Assembly: GCF_000189635.1 (NCBI RefSeq)
Contig: NW_002476523.1
Span: forward strand, 310,001-374,000
From: Tetrahymena thermophila SB210
Lineage: Eukaryota; Ciliophora; Oligohymenophorea; Hymenostomatida; Tetrahymenidae
Length of the DNA: 64,000 nt
Direction: 5' to 3'
Shown: one piece after another, positions 1 to 12,440 of the stretch
Layout of the letters: each line of letters opens with the position of its first letter
Numbering within the stretch: the stretch's first letter is position 1
The notes under the pieces: generated by a model
Seen by the model: the letters and a program-made list of their open reading frames with translations, nothing else
Database searches by the model: none
What the model was told of the DNA's origin: nothing
Made by a program: the position numbers and the translations under genes

Positions 1-973
1 TTGATTTATCAGATTATTCGTTAGTATTTATCACTTGTAATGTAACTTTCCTTCCAAATTATATTTAATCATAATGATTGATTAAATTTTTAGATTGGGA
101 ACTATTTCGCAAATTAATTGCTTTATCAAATCAATTTCCATAATTTAATTTTGCAATTTTTTTCTAGTTTGTTACTTCAGAATTTTATTTGATTTGCATC
201 AAACATTTTTCAGAATTTATCAAAAAAATTTCATAATTAATCCTTTGTTTTTTTTATTAAAAATAAAGCAAATGATGAATTGATTTATATAACTTATTTT
301 GTATTTTTATTTATTTCATGAAACTTAATCTAAAATAATTATTATAGATTTATATGTTCATATTTAATAAATTACATTTTGGGCTAAAATATTTAGCATT
401 TAAAATTTTAAAAATTGCAGATTTAAATCTCTAAAAAATTTTGATGTCCAATTTTAGTACTATAAAATAATCTATCATTATTAAATGAGTTTGTATTAAT
501 AAATTTATATTAGATTGGTTTACAGTTACTCAATTTTCAAATTAAATTTATAACTTCAAATTGATAAATCTTTACATCAAAATCAAATTAATTAATTATT
601 ATTTTGTGAGAGGTTGTAATCAAAGAAACTTTTTATCTAGAAAAATAATAACTGAATTCCATTTAATATTTCAAAATTATTATATACCATAATTAATTAA
701 TAACTAACTAGTGTAACTGCAGATTTGTACATTAGGCAAAAACTAATAAAAGTTTTAATAAATTATTCAAATATATTCTTTGTTTACACATTAAATAAAA
801 GCAATTAAGGTAAATCTAATCTTAATTATTCAATAACAATCATTTTTTATTGTAATCATTCATAATTATTATTAGCCTAACAGTTTCAAATTAATCTTTA
901 AGAATTCTTGTTCTAATATTTGATTTTATAATATTTAATTAAAAAAAATAAATATTAAAAATACATTTTTGAA
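1..973 (+). repeat. 5' flank of surface-antigen copy 1, shared with copy 2
   Basis: This AT-rich non-coding stretch is partly repeated upstream of the second antigen gene. Positions 1-100 resemble 8281-8380, 165-420 resemble 7860-8110, and 614-973 match 8749-9103 closely. The last 200 bp hold blocks also found upstream of the third copy: AAGGTAAATCTAA near 807 and TTTAAGAATTC near 898. I see no gene here. The strongest conservation lies close to the start codon, which suggests promoter sequence kept among the paralogs, but no defined promoter element can be named. Confidence 0.6.
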
Positions 974-3432
974 ATGAAAACCTTAACTAATTTGATTATC
1001 ATAAGTTGCGTCATGTTTATATTAGCGGATGCTGCTAATGTTGGTGATTAAATTACTTGTAATAAAGGTGCATAATCATGCGATCTATGTGCTTAAGGCT
1101 CAGCTGCAATTTTAAATCTTTTTTAATTTACTGGTTCTTATTGTTAGGTTAAAGATTGTACTCAAAGCTCTGTTGGAAATAACTTAAATGGCGCAGTTTG
1201 TTCATCTTGTTAAGATGTACAAAGTGATCTTACTTCGTAAGGTCCTTTTTTTGAAGGTACTTAGTGCGTTTAATAATGTAGTCCAGGTTTGTATGCAAGT
1301 GATCTTAATGGTTATAATTGTTAAGTTGCAAATCCAGGCTAGCCAGTTGATTGCTCTCTGAGCTCAGGTTGCAATGAGTGTGGTTTAAATTATTTCGCTG
1401 TAAATTAATTTAATTTCGACCTAAGTTCAAAATTGTGCAATGTCATAGATTGCTCTTCTAATGCAGCAACTATTTTGAATGGTTGGGTTTGTAACTCTTG
1501 CAAATCAGCTACAGGAACTGGTAATATTCCTAAAGGCTAATATTATGATGGTATTAATAAAACTTGTGTAGATACTTGTCCTTCAGGTTAATCAGCAAGT
1601 TAAGATACATAATTTGTTTGTTCCCCTCCTCCTAATCCTGGTACAGAGGTAGGATGTTCTACAGACTAGGCAACTTGTAGCGGATGCGGAAATAAAAATG
1701 AATATTTAAGAATATTTAATTATAAACCTAGTAATAGTAAATGCTATGTGAAAGATTGTCATGCAGCTACTATAGGACCTTTCCTGAATGGTTGGGTATG
1801 CAACTCTTGTATGTAAGCTTCAGGAGATGGAAATATTCCTAAAGGTTAATATTTTGATGGTACTACTTGTGTAACAAATTGTCCTGATGGATACACAGCA
1901 AGTGCTTCAACAGGCTATACTTGTTATAAAAACCCCAAACCGGTGGCATGTTCTAAAGATTCTTCTACTTGTGCAGGATGTGGGGATACTCCTAGTCTTT
2001 AAAATCTATTCACTTACTCAGGTGGAAATACTTGTACAGTTAAAGATTGCTCTTAAAAAGCAATAGGCGCTACTTAAAATGGTTGGATATGCTAATCTTG
2101 TAGTGCTGCTACTGGTATTGATCTTATTCCATCTGGTTAATACTATGGTAAATCATGTATTAGTAATTGTGGTAAAGGATATTCAGTAAGTCAAGCTACT
2201 GGATTTAACTGTATAAAATCAAATCCAGGTTAATTAGTTGCCTGCTCAAATGATAGTAAAACATGTAATGGATGTGGGTCAACAAATGATATTTAGAAAT
2301 TATTTGCTATTGGAAAAGGGTCCACTTGTGGTGTTATTGATTGCTAATCTGTAATAGTGGGTTCTAATTTGAATGGTTGGGTTTGCAACTCATGTTCAAC
2401 AGCTGTAGGAACAGGAAATATTAATTCAGGTTAATATTACGATGGAACAAATTGTGTAACAACTTGCCCTATCGGTACAAATGCAAGCAAGGATACTGGT
2501 TTTGTATGCTTATACCCTCCTAGCCCAGGTGCTTCTGTTGCTTGCTCTAGTGACTCTTTCACTTGTGGAGGTTGTGGAACAACAAGTAGTATTTAAGGNN
2601 NNNNNNNNNNNNNNNNNNNNNNNNNNNNNNNNNNNNNNNNNNNNNNNNNNNNNNNNNNNNNNNNNNNNNNNNNNNNNNNNNNNNNNNNNNNNNNNNNNAA
2701 TAAGCAAGTATAGCAACAGGTTATGTTGATTAAAATATTCCTAATCCTAGTACACCTGTTACATGCTCTAATGATTCTTCTACTTGTGGAGCTTGTGGTT
2801 CAACAAACACTATATCAACTTTATTCACTCACGGAACTGGAAATAATTGTTATGTATCCGACTGTACTGCATCAGTAGTAGGATCTAATCTAAATGGTTG
2901 GGTTTGTAATTCTTGCAGCTCAGCTACTGGAAGTGGAAATATTACTACAGGTTAATTCTTTAATGGTACAACCTGTGTAGCAAGTTGCCCTCCAGGATAA
3001 TAAGCAAACTTATCTACTGGATGGGTTTGTTAACCTATAACAGCTAATCCTGGATCTGATGTTACATGCTCTAATGATTCTTAAACTTGTGCAGGTTGTG
3101 GATTAACAAGCGATATTCAAAAATTATTCATTCATGGAACCTAAAACAAATGTTCTGTTGTTGACTGCTCAGCTGCAGTGGTAGGGTCTAATCTGAATGG
3201 CTGGGTTTGTAACTCTTGCAGCACAGCTAAAGGGCAAAATAATATAGCTACTGGCTAATACTACAATGGTACAACATGTGTAGCAAGCTGTCTCAGTGGT
3301 TAATCAGCAAGTGCATCTACTGGATATGTGTGTAAAGCAGATTCTAGCCCTGCTCCAGTCAATAATAATGCATCTCAATCAAGCATAATCTGTTATGCTT
3401 TAGTATTTGCAATGTTAAAACTTTTAATTTGA
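974..3432 (+). CDS. Cysteine-rich GPI-type surface protein, immobilization-antigen family, copy 1 (interrupted by assembly gap)
   Basis: The frame opens with MKTLTNLIIISCVMFILADA, a clear signal peptide, and runs in the ciliate code (TAA/TAG = Gln) to TGA. The body is built from about eight cysteine-rich repeats of 95-100 residues, each with a core close to NLNGWVCNSC, preceded by a CS-DS-TC-GCG stretch and followed by GQYY-GT-CV-CP. The C terminus is Asn/Ser-rich and then hydrophobic (SSIICYALVFAMLKLLI), as expected of a GPI-anchor signal. This matches ciliate immobilization antigens (the Tetrahymena Ser and Ichthyophthirius i-antigen type), abundant coat proteins of cell and cilia. No introns are seen. 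The 100-N gap replaces about 179 bp present in copy 2; with that length the gene would have 846 codons in one frame. With the placeholder the frame is broken, which is an assembly effect. Confidence 0.9.
2599..2698. other. Assembly gap (100 N placeholder)
   Basis: Exactly 100 N. Alignment of both edges with antigen copy 2 (edges match 10721-10725 and 10905 onward) indicates that 179 bp are missing. The missing part would carry one more NGWVC repeat core. Confidence 0.9.
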
Positions 3433-4250
3433 AAAAATTATTAGATTAATAAATTATATTTATTCATTTATTTTATTGGAATAAGTAAATAAATATATGC
3501 AAAATTTTTATTATTCAGATGTTAAATGTTTATTTTTTGTTACATTTATTTGAAATAATTTTTATTTATAAGTTTTTTTTAACTTTTTTATAAAAAAATA
3601 GATAAAAATTTATGATTTTCTTTTTTCTTGTAATTAAAATAATTAAAACGAAATTATTAAGATAATAAAGCTTAAATCATAGTTATTAATTTAATTTTTA
3701 AACACTCATTGTAAGTTATCTTTATAAAATATAAATATAATTTTGTGGTATTAAAACTATTTTTAAATGTATAAACTGTTGTTTATATATCAATTAATAC
3801 TGATTGAGATTGATTTTTTTTTTTCATAATAAATAAAAACAGAACTAAATTTTCCAAACTAAATGATTTATCTTAAGTTATAATAAAATGAATTTATACC
3901 AAATTTTATTTATGTTGTGTTAATTTTCTTTATAACATAAACTTACTTCATCTTGTTTTCTTTCTTCATATAAATTTTGATATTCTTATTTTATTTTATT
4001 GTTGTGTATCAAATTTAAAGATTATTTCATTATATTTCTAAAAGTTTTTGAATTTGTAATTTTTCTAATGAAAGCTTAATTTATTCAATTTAATTTACTT
4101 TTAAATTATTTTTATTTTTAATTAAATAAAAAATCAATTTTATATAATCTAGGGAGTAATTAGTATGAATTTTAAGTTGTAGTTTTAGTAAAAACTGTAT
4201 ACATTTTTTAGAAATTATTTAATTATTAAATAATTAATATTTTGCTTTAA
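3433..4250 (+). repeat. 3' flank of antigen copy 1, duplicated after copies 2 and 3
   Basis: AT-rich non-coding DNA that parallels 11639-12440 almost throughout and 20036-20380 in its first 350 bp. A recognisable block is TTATGATTTTCTTTT near 3610, near 11822 and near 20224. It shows that the duplication unit reached about 0.8 kb past the stop codon. No gene is visible. Confidence 0.65.
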
Positions 4251-7200
4251 AATAATTAAGTATATAATATTATAAAATATAAATCTATTTTAGCTTAAAA
4301 ATTTAATATCTGAAATTAAATATTTCAAATAATAAATCATAAAATAAATTTTTTTAATAAAAGTAAAATAAAATTATTTAATTAACTTTTCAAATTGTAG
4401 AAGAGTAATGAAATTTTATTCTGATCATGAGAAGCTTATTTTTAACCATTTTTCTCAAAATCTTACAACTACCCTTAGATCTGCTTAGAAAAACGAAGAT
4501 GTTAATCCACTTGATTGAATTCTTTAAATTTATTTTAGTGTACATTTTATTTAAAGTAGAAAAAAGTGTATATATGATTATAAATAATTAAAGCATGTTG
4601 GATATTTTGATAAGTAAATTGAAGTGGGTAGAGTTTAGAATGATTATTTTATTAATAATTTCATTTAGAAAATTCACTCTTAAAAATATTTTTTATTTTT
4701 AAAAGCTTGGTATTATTTATTAATTTTGATTTACTAAAAGCTGGTTTTAAGGTTATTTATTTATTTGAAATTAGCAAAAAAATTGAGCTTCTCTAGCCTT
4801 CATTATCATAATTCACAACAGCCTTTTTTAATTTTGAGTATTTTGATTTCGAACTATACGTAAACTGATTTATCTATTATTCAAGATAATTTTTGATTTG
4901 ATGGTAAAATTATTATACTTTGATTTATTTTTGATTGAATAAATTTGGTTCATTTATTTCAAATTTTGAATAATAATTAATTTTTCATTAAAGATGAAAA
5001 TATGATATTAAATACATCTAATCAGAATAACTTTGTGATCTTAATTCATATATTGAAGATTTACTTTATTTTTATTTTCGAAATTCTAAAGGAAAATGCA
5101 AACAGAGAATTTTGAAATTTTGAAAGAAAATATTTTTAGAGCAAAATTAGCATCTAAAAATGCTTTAGGTTGGTGTAAACAATTCATATTATTAAATATG
5201 TAATATATCTATATAAACCTTTACAAAAATTTTATTTTATTTTCTAAAATAAATAATTTTAATGGTATTAAAATATTTAATTTGAGTTATTTAAATATCT
5301 AAAAATACAAATTTCAGTATTCTAGTTAATTTATAAAGAAATGAAAATAGAGACATTATAATTCTGAACTTATTCTGAAAAGATTTTGAATTAAAATTGA
5401 ATTATTTTCATTTCCATAAAAAAAAAAAAACATCAATAACTAAACTCATTAAATTAATTTTAAATAAATTTATTATAAAATAATTAAAATATTTCAGTAT
5501 TAGTTAATTATTTACAATCACAATAATGCGATTTAAAGTAGAATATTTATAATAAATTATTAAACAATTGTTATAAACTTTACATAGACACAATATTCTT
5601 TATATTTACTTCAATTTTTCTATATAAAATCATAAATCTGTAAATATTATCAGTACTTTATGTAAATTTCCTTAATTATTTCTATTTAATTAAAATTAAT
5701 ATTTTTTTTTGGATTTTTAATCATTTAGGTTACAAATATCAATTTATTTCTGCCTTTTATAAATATTTGTAATCCAATTGAATAATTATGTTTACATACT
5801 TAATAGAATTTTAATTTTAAAAATATTATTATTAGTTAATGAGATGAATTAGCTTTATCAGAAGTAACAAAATGGTTAAATGAAATATCAATAAAACTAA
5901 TATCTGACATCAATAATTTACATACTTATTTTTCTCAAAAGTAGATTTAAATAGCTTTTGAAGGTAAAAAAAATTAAATTTAAAATTAATTTATGATGTA
6001 TCTTTATAAATAAATTCAAAGTTTCAAGAATTTTGTTTGATTGGTATTATAATTTGAAAACTGTAACTCCTTTTGATTTATAATTAATTTAAAAAAAATG
6101 TATTCAATTTGATTTTAATAATTTTTTTTATTTAGCTGTAAACGCAAAATTGCATTTTAATACCCTAAATTAGATTGTAATCAATTTTATCTCAGAATTT
6201 ATTAAGCTAATTTTTCAGAATCATTAAATCAATATTTCAGAAATAATTCAATTCCTTTTTCAGAATTGATAAGAAAATTAAAAAAATTTATTTTTATAAC
6301 TTATTTCAAATTGTTAATTAAGTTTTAACTTGAAACAAATATATATATTGAAGAACTTATTGTTTAAATAAGAAAAGATATTGAATTTATTTGTGTTTTT
6401 AATAGTTATTTTTAAACCATAAAAAATATTTTATTTTGATTCTTTTCTTTACTTTGATAAAGAATTAATAAATGATTTTCCTTATTTTTGAATTTTAAGG
6501 CAAAAATAATTTCTTGTTAATGAAACAGTTTCTTATATAATTAATTAATAAAAAAATTTTGAAACTTATAATCTTTGATTTAGAAGGATTATTTTATACT
6601 TATCGCATTTATTTTTCTAAATTCAAATCAAATTTAGAAATACATTGTTTCAAAAATTTATTTTTAGGTAAATAGCATGCATGAGCACAAACAATCATAA
6701 AAAATGATTATTATTTAATTTGAATATATGAATGCTAACTAGTTCGCAATTAAAGAAGTATTCTTATACTTAATAGCTAATATACGATTATTTTTCAATG
6801 CAATTTTTTATTTAACTAAAGGATTTTTATAAATCCTATCCAAATCTTAAATTATATATGACAAATTTTATGATCCCTTTTTATTTTGCATATTTATCTA
6901 AAAAAATATGGAAAATTTAACAAGTCAGTTGAAAGAAATATATAATAAAATTCATAATATCATACCCATTTAAAATAAAAATGAAAGGTTTTTCTTATGT
7001 TTTAAGATATGTAGATAATCATAGAGACATATATGTCGATAAAAACACATGAGTCCAAACTGTAGAAATACATTTTATTTTGATCAAACTAAATCAAAAA
7101 AGGTATTTAATATTGCAATATTTTTGCTTATGATGAGCTAAATATTTTTAACTTCTATCAAATAAATAATTTTTTAAACCATATTAGTTACAAGATATTT

Positions 7201-7859
7201 GTTATTATATTAAAACATGATGCATCTAACTTATAGAATTATATTATTATTAAAAATTAAAAATTCTGTTTAAGATTTATAATGATTTGCCAATTATTTA
7301 ATATTTCAGGATACAAATAAACACTAATTTTCTTTTTTTTAATTTGATGCCTTTAATTATATGATAGATATAATTAATGGATTCTAATTCGTTGCTATCA
7401 AATATTTAAAAGGAAAACTCAACATTAGTTATTTAATTTGTCTTGATGGGATTTCTAAATAAAAAGATATGAACCCTGTATCGCAAATTATTGTTTATAT
7501 TTTATATTACCAATAAATTATTTACATTCGATACATAAATAATCTTGTTTTTTTCCAAATTAGTTACAAAATTAGTTTTGAAGTATTCATACTTTGATTG
7601 AAAACTGTAAAAAAAAAAATTACAATAAAAAAATATTTTAACTTTAATATTGCATTTAAACTTAATTAAGCTTTTATGTTTGATAAAACTATTTACTTTT
7701 TGTCTAATATTTTTCTTCTTACTAAAAATTAGAGGTAAAATAAGCAAATTTTATATTTAAAATTATAATACTGTAACATACTTTTTGTAAAATATTAATG
7801 TATTGTATTGTATTGTATGATAATTGCTTTATCAAACTGATTTACATAATAAAATTAAA
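4251..7859. other. Intergenic AT-rich DNA with decayed antigen-flank copies
   Basis: No gene is supportable. Around 6125-6360 there are several TTTCAGAATT blocks and an ATAACTTATTTC stretch like those at 210-310 and 7900-8000, suggesting an old, decayed copy of the antigen 5' flank. 7440-7790 similarly resembles parts of 8140-8260 and 8515-8710. A short TATTG repeat lies near 7800. The open stretches here have no family resemblance and are extremely AT-rich. Confidence 0.5.
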
Positions 7860-9103
7860 AAATTTTTTCTATCAAATGAATTGAGAATATGGTTTGCATT
7901 AAATTTTTTCAGAATTTATCAAAAAATTTCATAATTAATCCATCATATTTTTAATAACTAATAATAAATTAATTTCTGTAACTTATTTTGTATTTTATTT
8001 GATTTTATGAAACTTAATCTAAAATAATTATGCTGATTTATATTTTTAAAATTAAATAAATTCTATTCTGAGTTATATATTTAGTATTTAAATTTTTTAA
8101 CATTTCTAGATTGATTCAAAGGGAAGGGGCAAAATTAGTTTTTTAATTTATCTAGATAGGGTTTCTATGTTAAAAATATGAATTGTGTATGCCAAATTAT
8201 TACTAATATTTTATATAATCAATTAATTAAGTGTAACTGATATAAAAATAATGGTTTTTCCCTCAATTAGCTACAAAATTTGATTTATCAGATTATGCAT
8301 TAGGTATTAAAAACTTGTAATGTAACTTTCTAAATTATATTTTAATCAAAATAATTGATTGAAATTTTAGATTGGGCTATTAGGAAAATATTTAAATAAT
8401 TAAAGCAAAGCATCTTATAAATATTAGGTTTTTGTTTTCTCAGTTACTTAATTTTTGAATTCTTTAAAGAATATTTTTGCTTTTTTATGAGTGAATAAAT
8501 CATATTTATATTTACAAACTGTAAAAAAATATTTTAATATAATAAAATATTTTAACTTTTTATATTGCATTTAAACTTACTTAAGTTTTTAATTGGATAA
8601 AATTATTTATTTTTAGTTTAATATTTGTTTTCTTACTAAAATTCTGAGATAGTAAAGCAAATTTTAGATTTAAAATTTTAATACTGTAAGTCATTTTTTG
8701 TAAAATATTAATTATAACTCTTTATTAAACCAATTTGTGTAATTTAATTTTTATCAAAGAAACTTTTTATCTAGAAAAATAATAACAGAATTCCATTTAA
8801 TATTTCTAAATTATTCTATACCATAATTAATAATTATTGTAACTGGATATTTCTACATTAGACAAAAATCTAATGAAAACAAAAGTTTTAATAAATTATT
8901 CAAATATATTATTTGTTTACACACTAAATAAAAGCAATCAAGGTAAATCTAACTTTAATTTCAATAATAATCTTTTTTTGTTGTAATCATTCAAAACTAT
9001 TATTAACCTAACAGTTTCAAATTAATCTTTAAGAATTCTTGTTCTAATATTTGATTTTATAATATTTAATTAAAAAAATAAATATTAAAAATACATTTTT
9101 GAA
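7860..9103 (+). repeat. 5' flank of surface-antigen copy 2
   Basis: Segments of this stretch align with 1-973 in mosaic order (7860-8110 with 165-420; 8281-8380 with 1-100; 8749-9103 with 614-973). About 350 bp at 8390-8740 have no counterpart upstream of copy 1. The last 350 bp are close to identical to copy 1 and hold the same blocks (AAGGTAAATCTAA near 8940, TTTAAGAATTC near 9028). No gene is seen. Confidence 0.6.
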
Positions 9104-11638
9104 ATGAAAAGCTTAACTAATTTGATTATCATAAGTTGCGTCATGTTTATATTAGCGGATGCTGCTAATGTTGGTGATTAAATTACTTGTAATAAAGGTG
9201 CATAATCATGCGATCTATGTGCTTAAGGCTCAGCTGCAATTTTAAATCTTTTTTAACTTACTGGTTCTTATTGTTAGGTTAAAGATTGTTCTAAAAGCTC
9301 TGTTGGAAATAACTTAAATGGCTCAGTTTGTGCCTCTTGTTAAGCTACAGCAACTGATATTACTCCACTAGGTCCTTACTTTGATGGTACTTAGTGCGTT
9401 TAAGAATGTAGTCCAGGTTTGTATGCAAGTGATCTAAATGGTTTTAATTGTTAAGTTGCAAATCCAGGCTAGCCAGTTAATTGCTCTATGAGCTAAAGTT
9501 GCTATGAATGTGGTTTAAATAATTTCACTATAAATTAATTTAATTTCGACCAAAATTCAAAATTGTGCAATGTCTTTGATTGCTCTTCTAATGCAGCAAC
9601 TATTTTGAATGGTTGGGTTTGTAACTCTTGCAAATCAGCTACAGGAACTGGTAATATTCCTAAAGGCTAATATTATGATGATATTAATAAAACTTGTGCA
9701 GATACCTGTCCTCCAGGTTAATCAGCAAGTGAAGATACATAATTTGTTTGTTCCCCTCCTCCTAATCCTGGTACAGAGGTAGGGTGTTCTACAGACTAAT
9801 CAACTTGCAGCGGATGCGGAGATAAAAATTAATATTTAAGAATATTTAATTATAAATCTGGTAATAATTGCTCTGTGAAAGATTGTCATGCAGCTACTAT
9901 AGGACCTTTCCTGAATGGTTGGGTATGCAACTCTTGTAGTTAAGCTTCAGGAGATGGAAATATTCCTAAAGGTTAATATTTTGATGGTACTACTTGTGTA
10001 ACAAATTGTCCTGATGGATATTCAGCAAGTGCTTCAACAGGCTATACTTGTTATAAAAACCCCAAACCGGTGGCATGTTCTAAAGATTCTTCTACTTGTG
10101 CAGGATGTGGGGATACTCCTAGTCTTTAAAATCTATTCACTTACTCAGGTGGAAATACTTGTACAGTTAAAGATTGCTCTTAAAAAGCAATAGGCGCTAC
10201 TTAAAATGGTTGGATATGCTAATCTTGTAGTGCTGCTACTGGTATTAATCTTATTCCATCTGGTTAATACTATGGTAAATCATGTATTAGTAATTGTGGT
10301 AAAGGATATTCAGTAAGTCAAGCTACTGGATTTAACTGTATAAAATAAAATCCAGGTTAATTAGTTGCCTGCTCAAATGATAATAAAACATGTAATGGAT
10401 GTGGGTCAACAAATGATATTTAGAAATTATTTGCTATTGGAAAAGGGTCCACTTGTGGTGTTATTGATTGCTCTTCTGTAATAGTGGGTTCTAATTTGAA
10501 TGGTTGGGTTTGCAACTCATGTTCAACAGCTGTAGGAACAGGAAATATTATTTCAGGTTAATATTACGATGGAACAAATTGTGTAACAACTTGCCCTATC
10601 GGTTCAAATGCAAGCAAGGATACTGGTTTTGTGTGCTTATACCCTCCTAGCCCAGGTGCTTCTGTTGCTTGCTCTAGTGACTCTTCAACTTGTGGAGGTT
10701 GTGGAACAACAAGTAGTATTTAAGGCCTATTCAAATATGGAACAGGGAAAAACTGCTCAGTTACAGATTGTAATTTGATGATAGTAGGGTCTAATTTGAA
10801 TGGTTGGGTTTGTAATTCTTGTAGTTAAAGTTCTGGAGTTCATAATATCGCTAAAGGTTAATATTACAATGGTAAGACTTGTGTAGATAGCTGTCCTACT
10901 GGTTAATAAGCAAGTATAGCAACAGGTTATGTTTGTTAAAATATTCCTAATCCTGGTACACCTGTTACATGCTCTAATGATTCTTCTACTTGTGGAGCTT
11001 GTGGTTCAACAAACACTATATCAACTTTATTCACTCACGGAACTGGAAATAATTGTTATGTATCCGACTGTACTGCATCAGTAGTAGGATCTAATCTAAA
11101 TGGTTGGGTTTGTAATTCTTGCAGCTCAGCTACTGGAAGTGGAAATATTACTACAGGTTAATTCTTTAATGGTACAACCTGTGTAGCAAGTTGCCCTCCA
11201 GGATAATAAGCAAACTTATCTACTGGATGGGTTTGTTAACCTATAATAGCTAATCCCGGATCTGATGTTACATGCTCTAATGATTCTTAAACTTGTGCAG
11301 GTTGTGGATTAACAAGCGATATTCAAAAATTATTCATTCATGGAACCTAAAACAAATGTTCTGTTGTTGACTGCTCAGCTGCAGTGGTAGGGTCTAATCT
11401 GAATGGCTGGGTTTGTAACTCTTGCAGCACAGCTAAAGGGCAAAATAATATAGCTACTGGCTAATACTACAATGGTACAACATGTGTAGCAAGCTGTCTC
11501 AGTGGTTAATCAGCAAGTGCATCTACTGGATATGTGTGTAAAGCAGATTCCAGCCCTGCTCCAGTAAATAACAATGCATCCCAATCAAGCATAATCTGTT
11601 ATGCTTTAGTATTTGCAATGTTAAAACTTTTAATTTGA
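9104..11638 (+). CDS. Cysteine-rich GPI-type surface protein, immobilization-antigen family, copy 2
   Basis: An intact intronless frame of 845 codons (844 residues) ending at TGA, with many TAA and TAG codons read as Gln. It starts MKSLTNLIIISCVMFILADA (signal peptide), carries eight cysteine-rich repeats with NLNGWVCNSC-type cores, and ends in an Asn/Ser stretch followed by a hydrophobic tail of about 18 residues typical of a GPI-anchor signal. It is nearly identical to copy 1 over the whole length. The clearest differences are in the first two repeats, for example NGSVC here against NGAVC in copy 1. The product should be an abundant secreted, lipid-anchored coat protein. Function is inferred from family architecture. 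This copy serves as reference for the gap in copy 1. Confidence 0.93.
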
Positions 11639-12440
11639 AAAAATTATTAGATTTAATAAATTATATTTATTCTTTTATTTTATTGGAATAAGTAAATCAA
11701 TATATGCAAAAATTTTTTTATTCAGATGGTAAAAGTTTATTTTCTGTTACATTTATTTGAATTATTTAGTTGTTATATCATAAGTTGTTTATTGATTTTT
11801 TTATTTTAAAATAGATAAAAATTTATGATTTTCTTTTTGCTTGTAATTAAAATAATTAAAAAGAAATGTTTAAGATAATAAATAAAGCTTAAATCATAGT
11901 TATTAATTTAATTTTTAAATACTTGATGTAAGTTATTTTTATAAAATTTAAATATAATTTTGTGGTATTAAAACTATTTTTAAATATATAGACAGTAAGT
12001 AGGTTATATATTAATTAATACTGATTGAGATTGATTTTTTTTTTTTTCATAATAAATAAAAACAGGACTAAATTTTTCAAAAATGACTTATCTTAAGTCT
12101 TAATAAAATGATTTAATATTAAATTTTTTTTAAGTTGTTTTAATTCTCTTTATAACATAAACTTACTTCATCTTGTTTTCTTTCTTTATATAAATTTTGA
12201 TATTCTTAATTTATTTTATTGTTGTTTATAAAATTTAAAGATTATTTCATTATTTTCTAAAAGTTTTTGAATTTGTAATTTTTCTAATGAAATCTAAATG
12301 TATTCAATTTAATTTACTTTAACTAAATTGTGATAAAAAGATTTTACTTAATATTTTTAATTAGATAAAAAATCAATTTTATTTACTAGAGGGAGTAATT
12401 AAAATGAATTATAGGTTGTAGTTTTAATAATAATTATATG
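11639..12440 (+). repeat. 3' flank of antigen copy 2
   Basis: Parallel to 3433-4250 with small indels. The similarity fades near 12440. No gene is visible. Confidence 0.6.

Noticed and set aside
7502..7747. Minus-strand open frame of 81 codons
   Set aside because: Almost only Lys, Asn, Ile and Phe, in non-coding sequence that is repeated as flank elsewhere.
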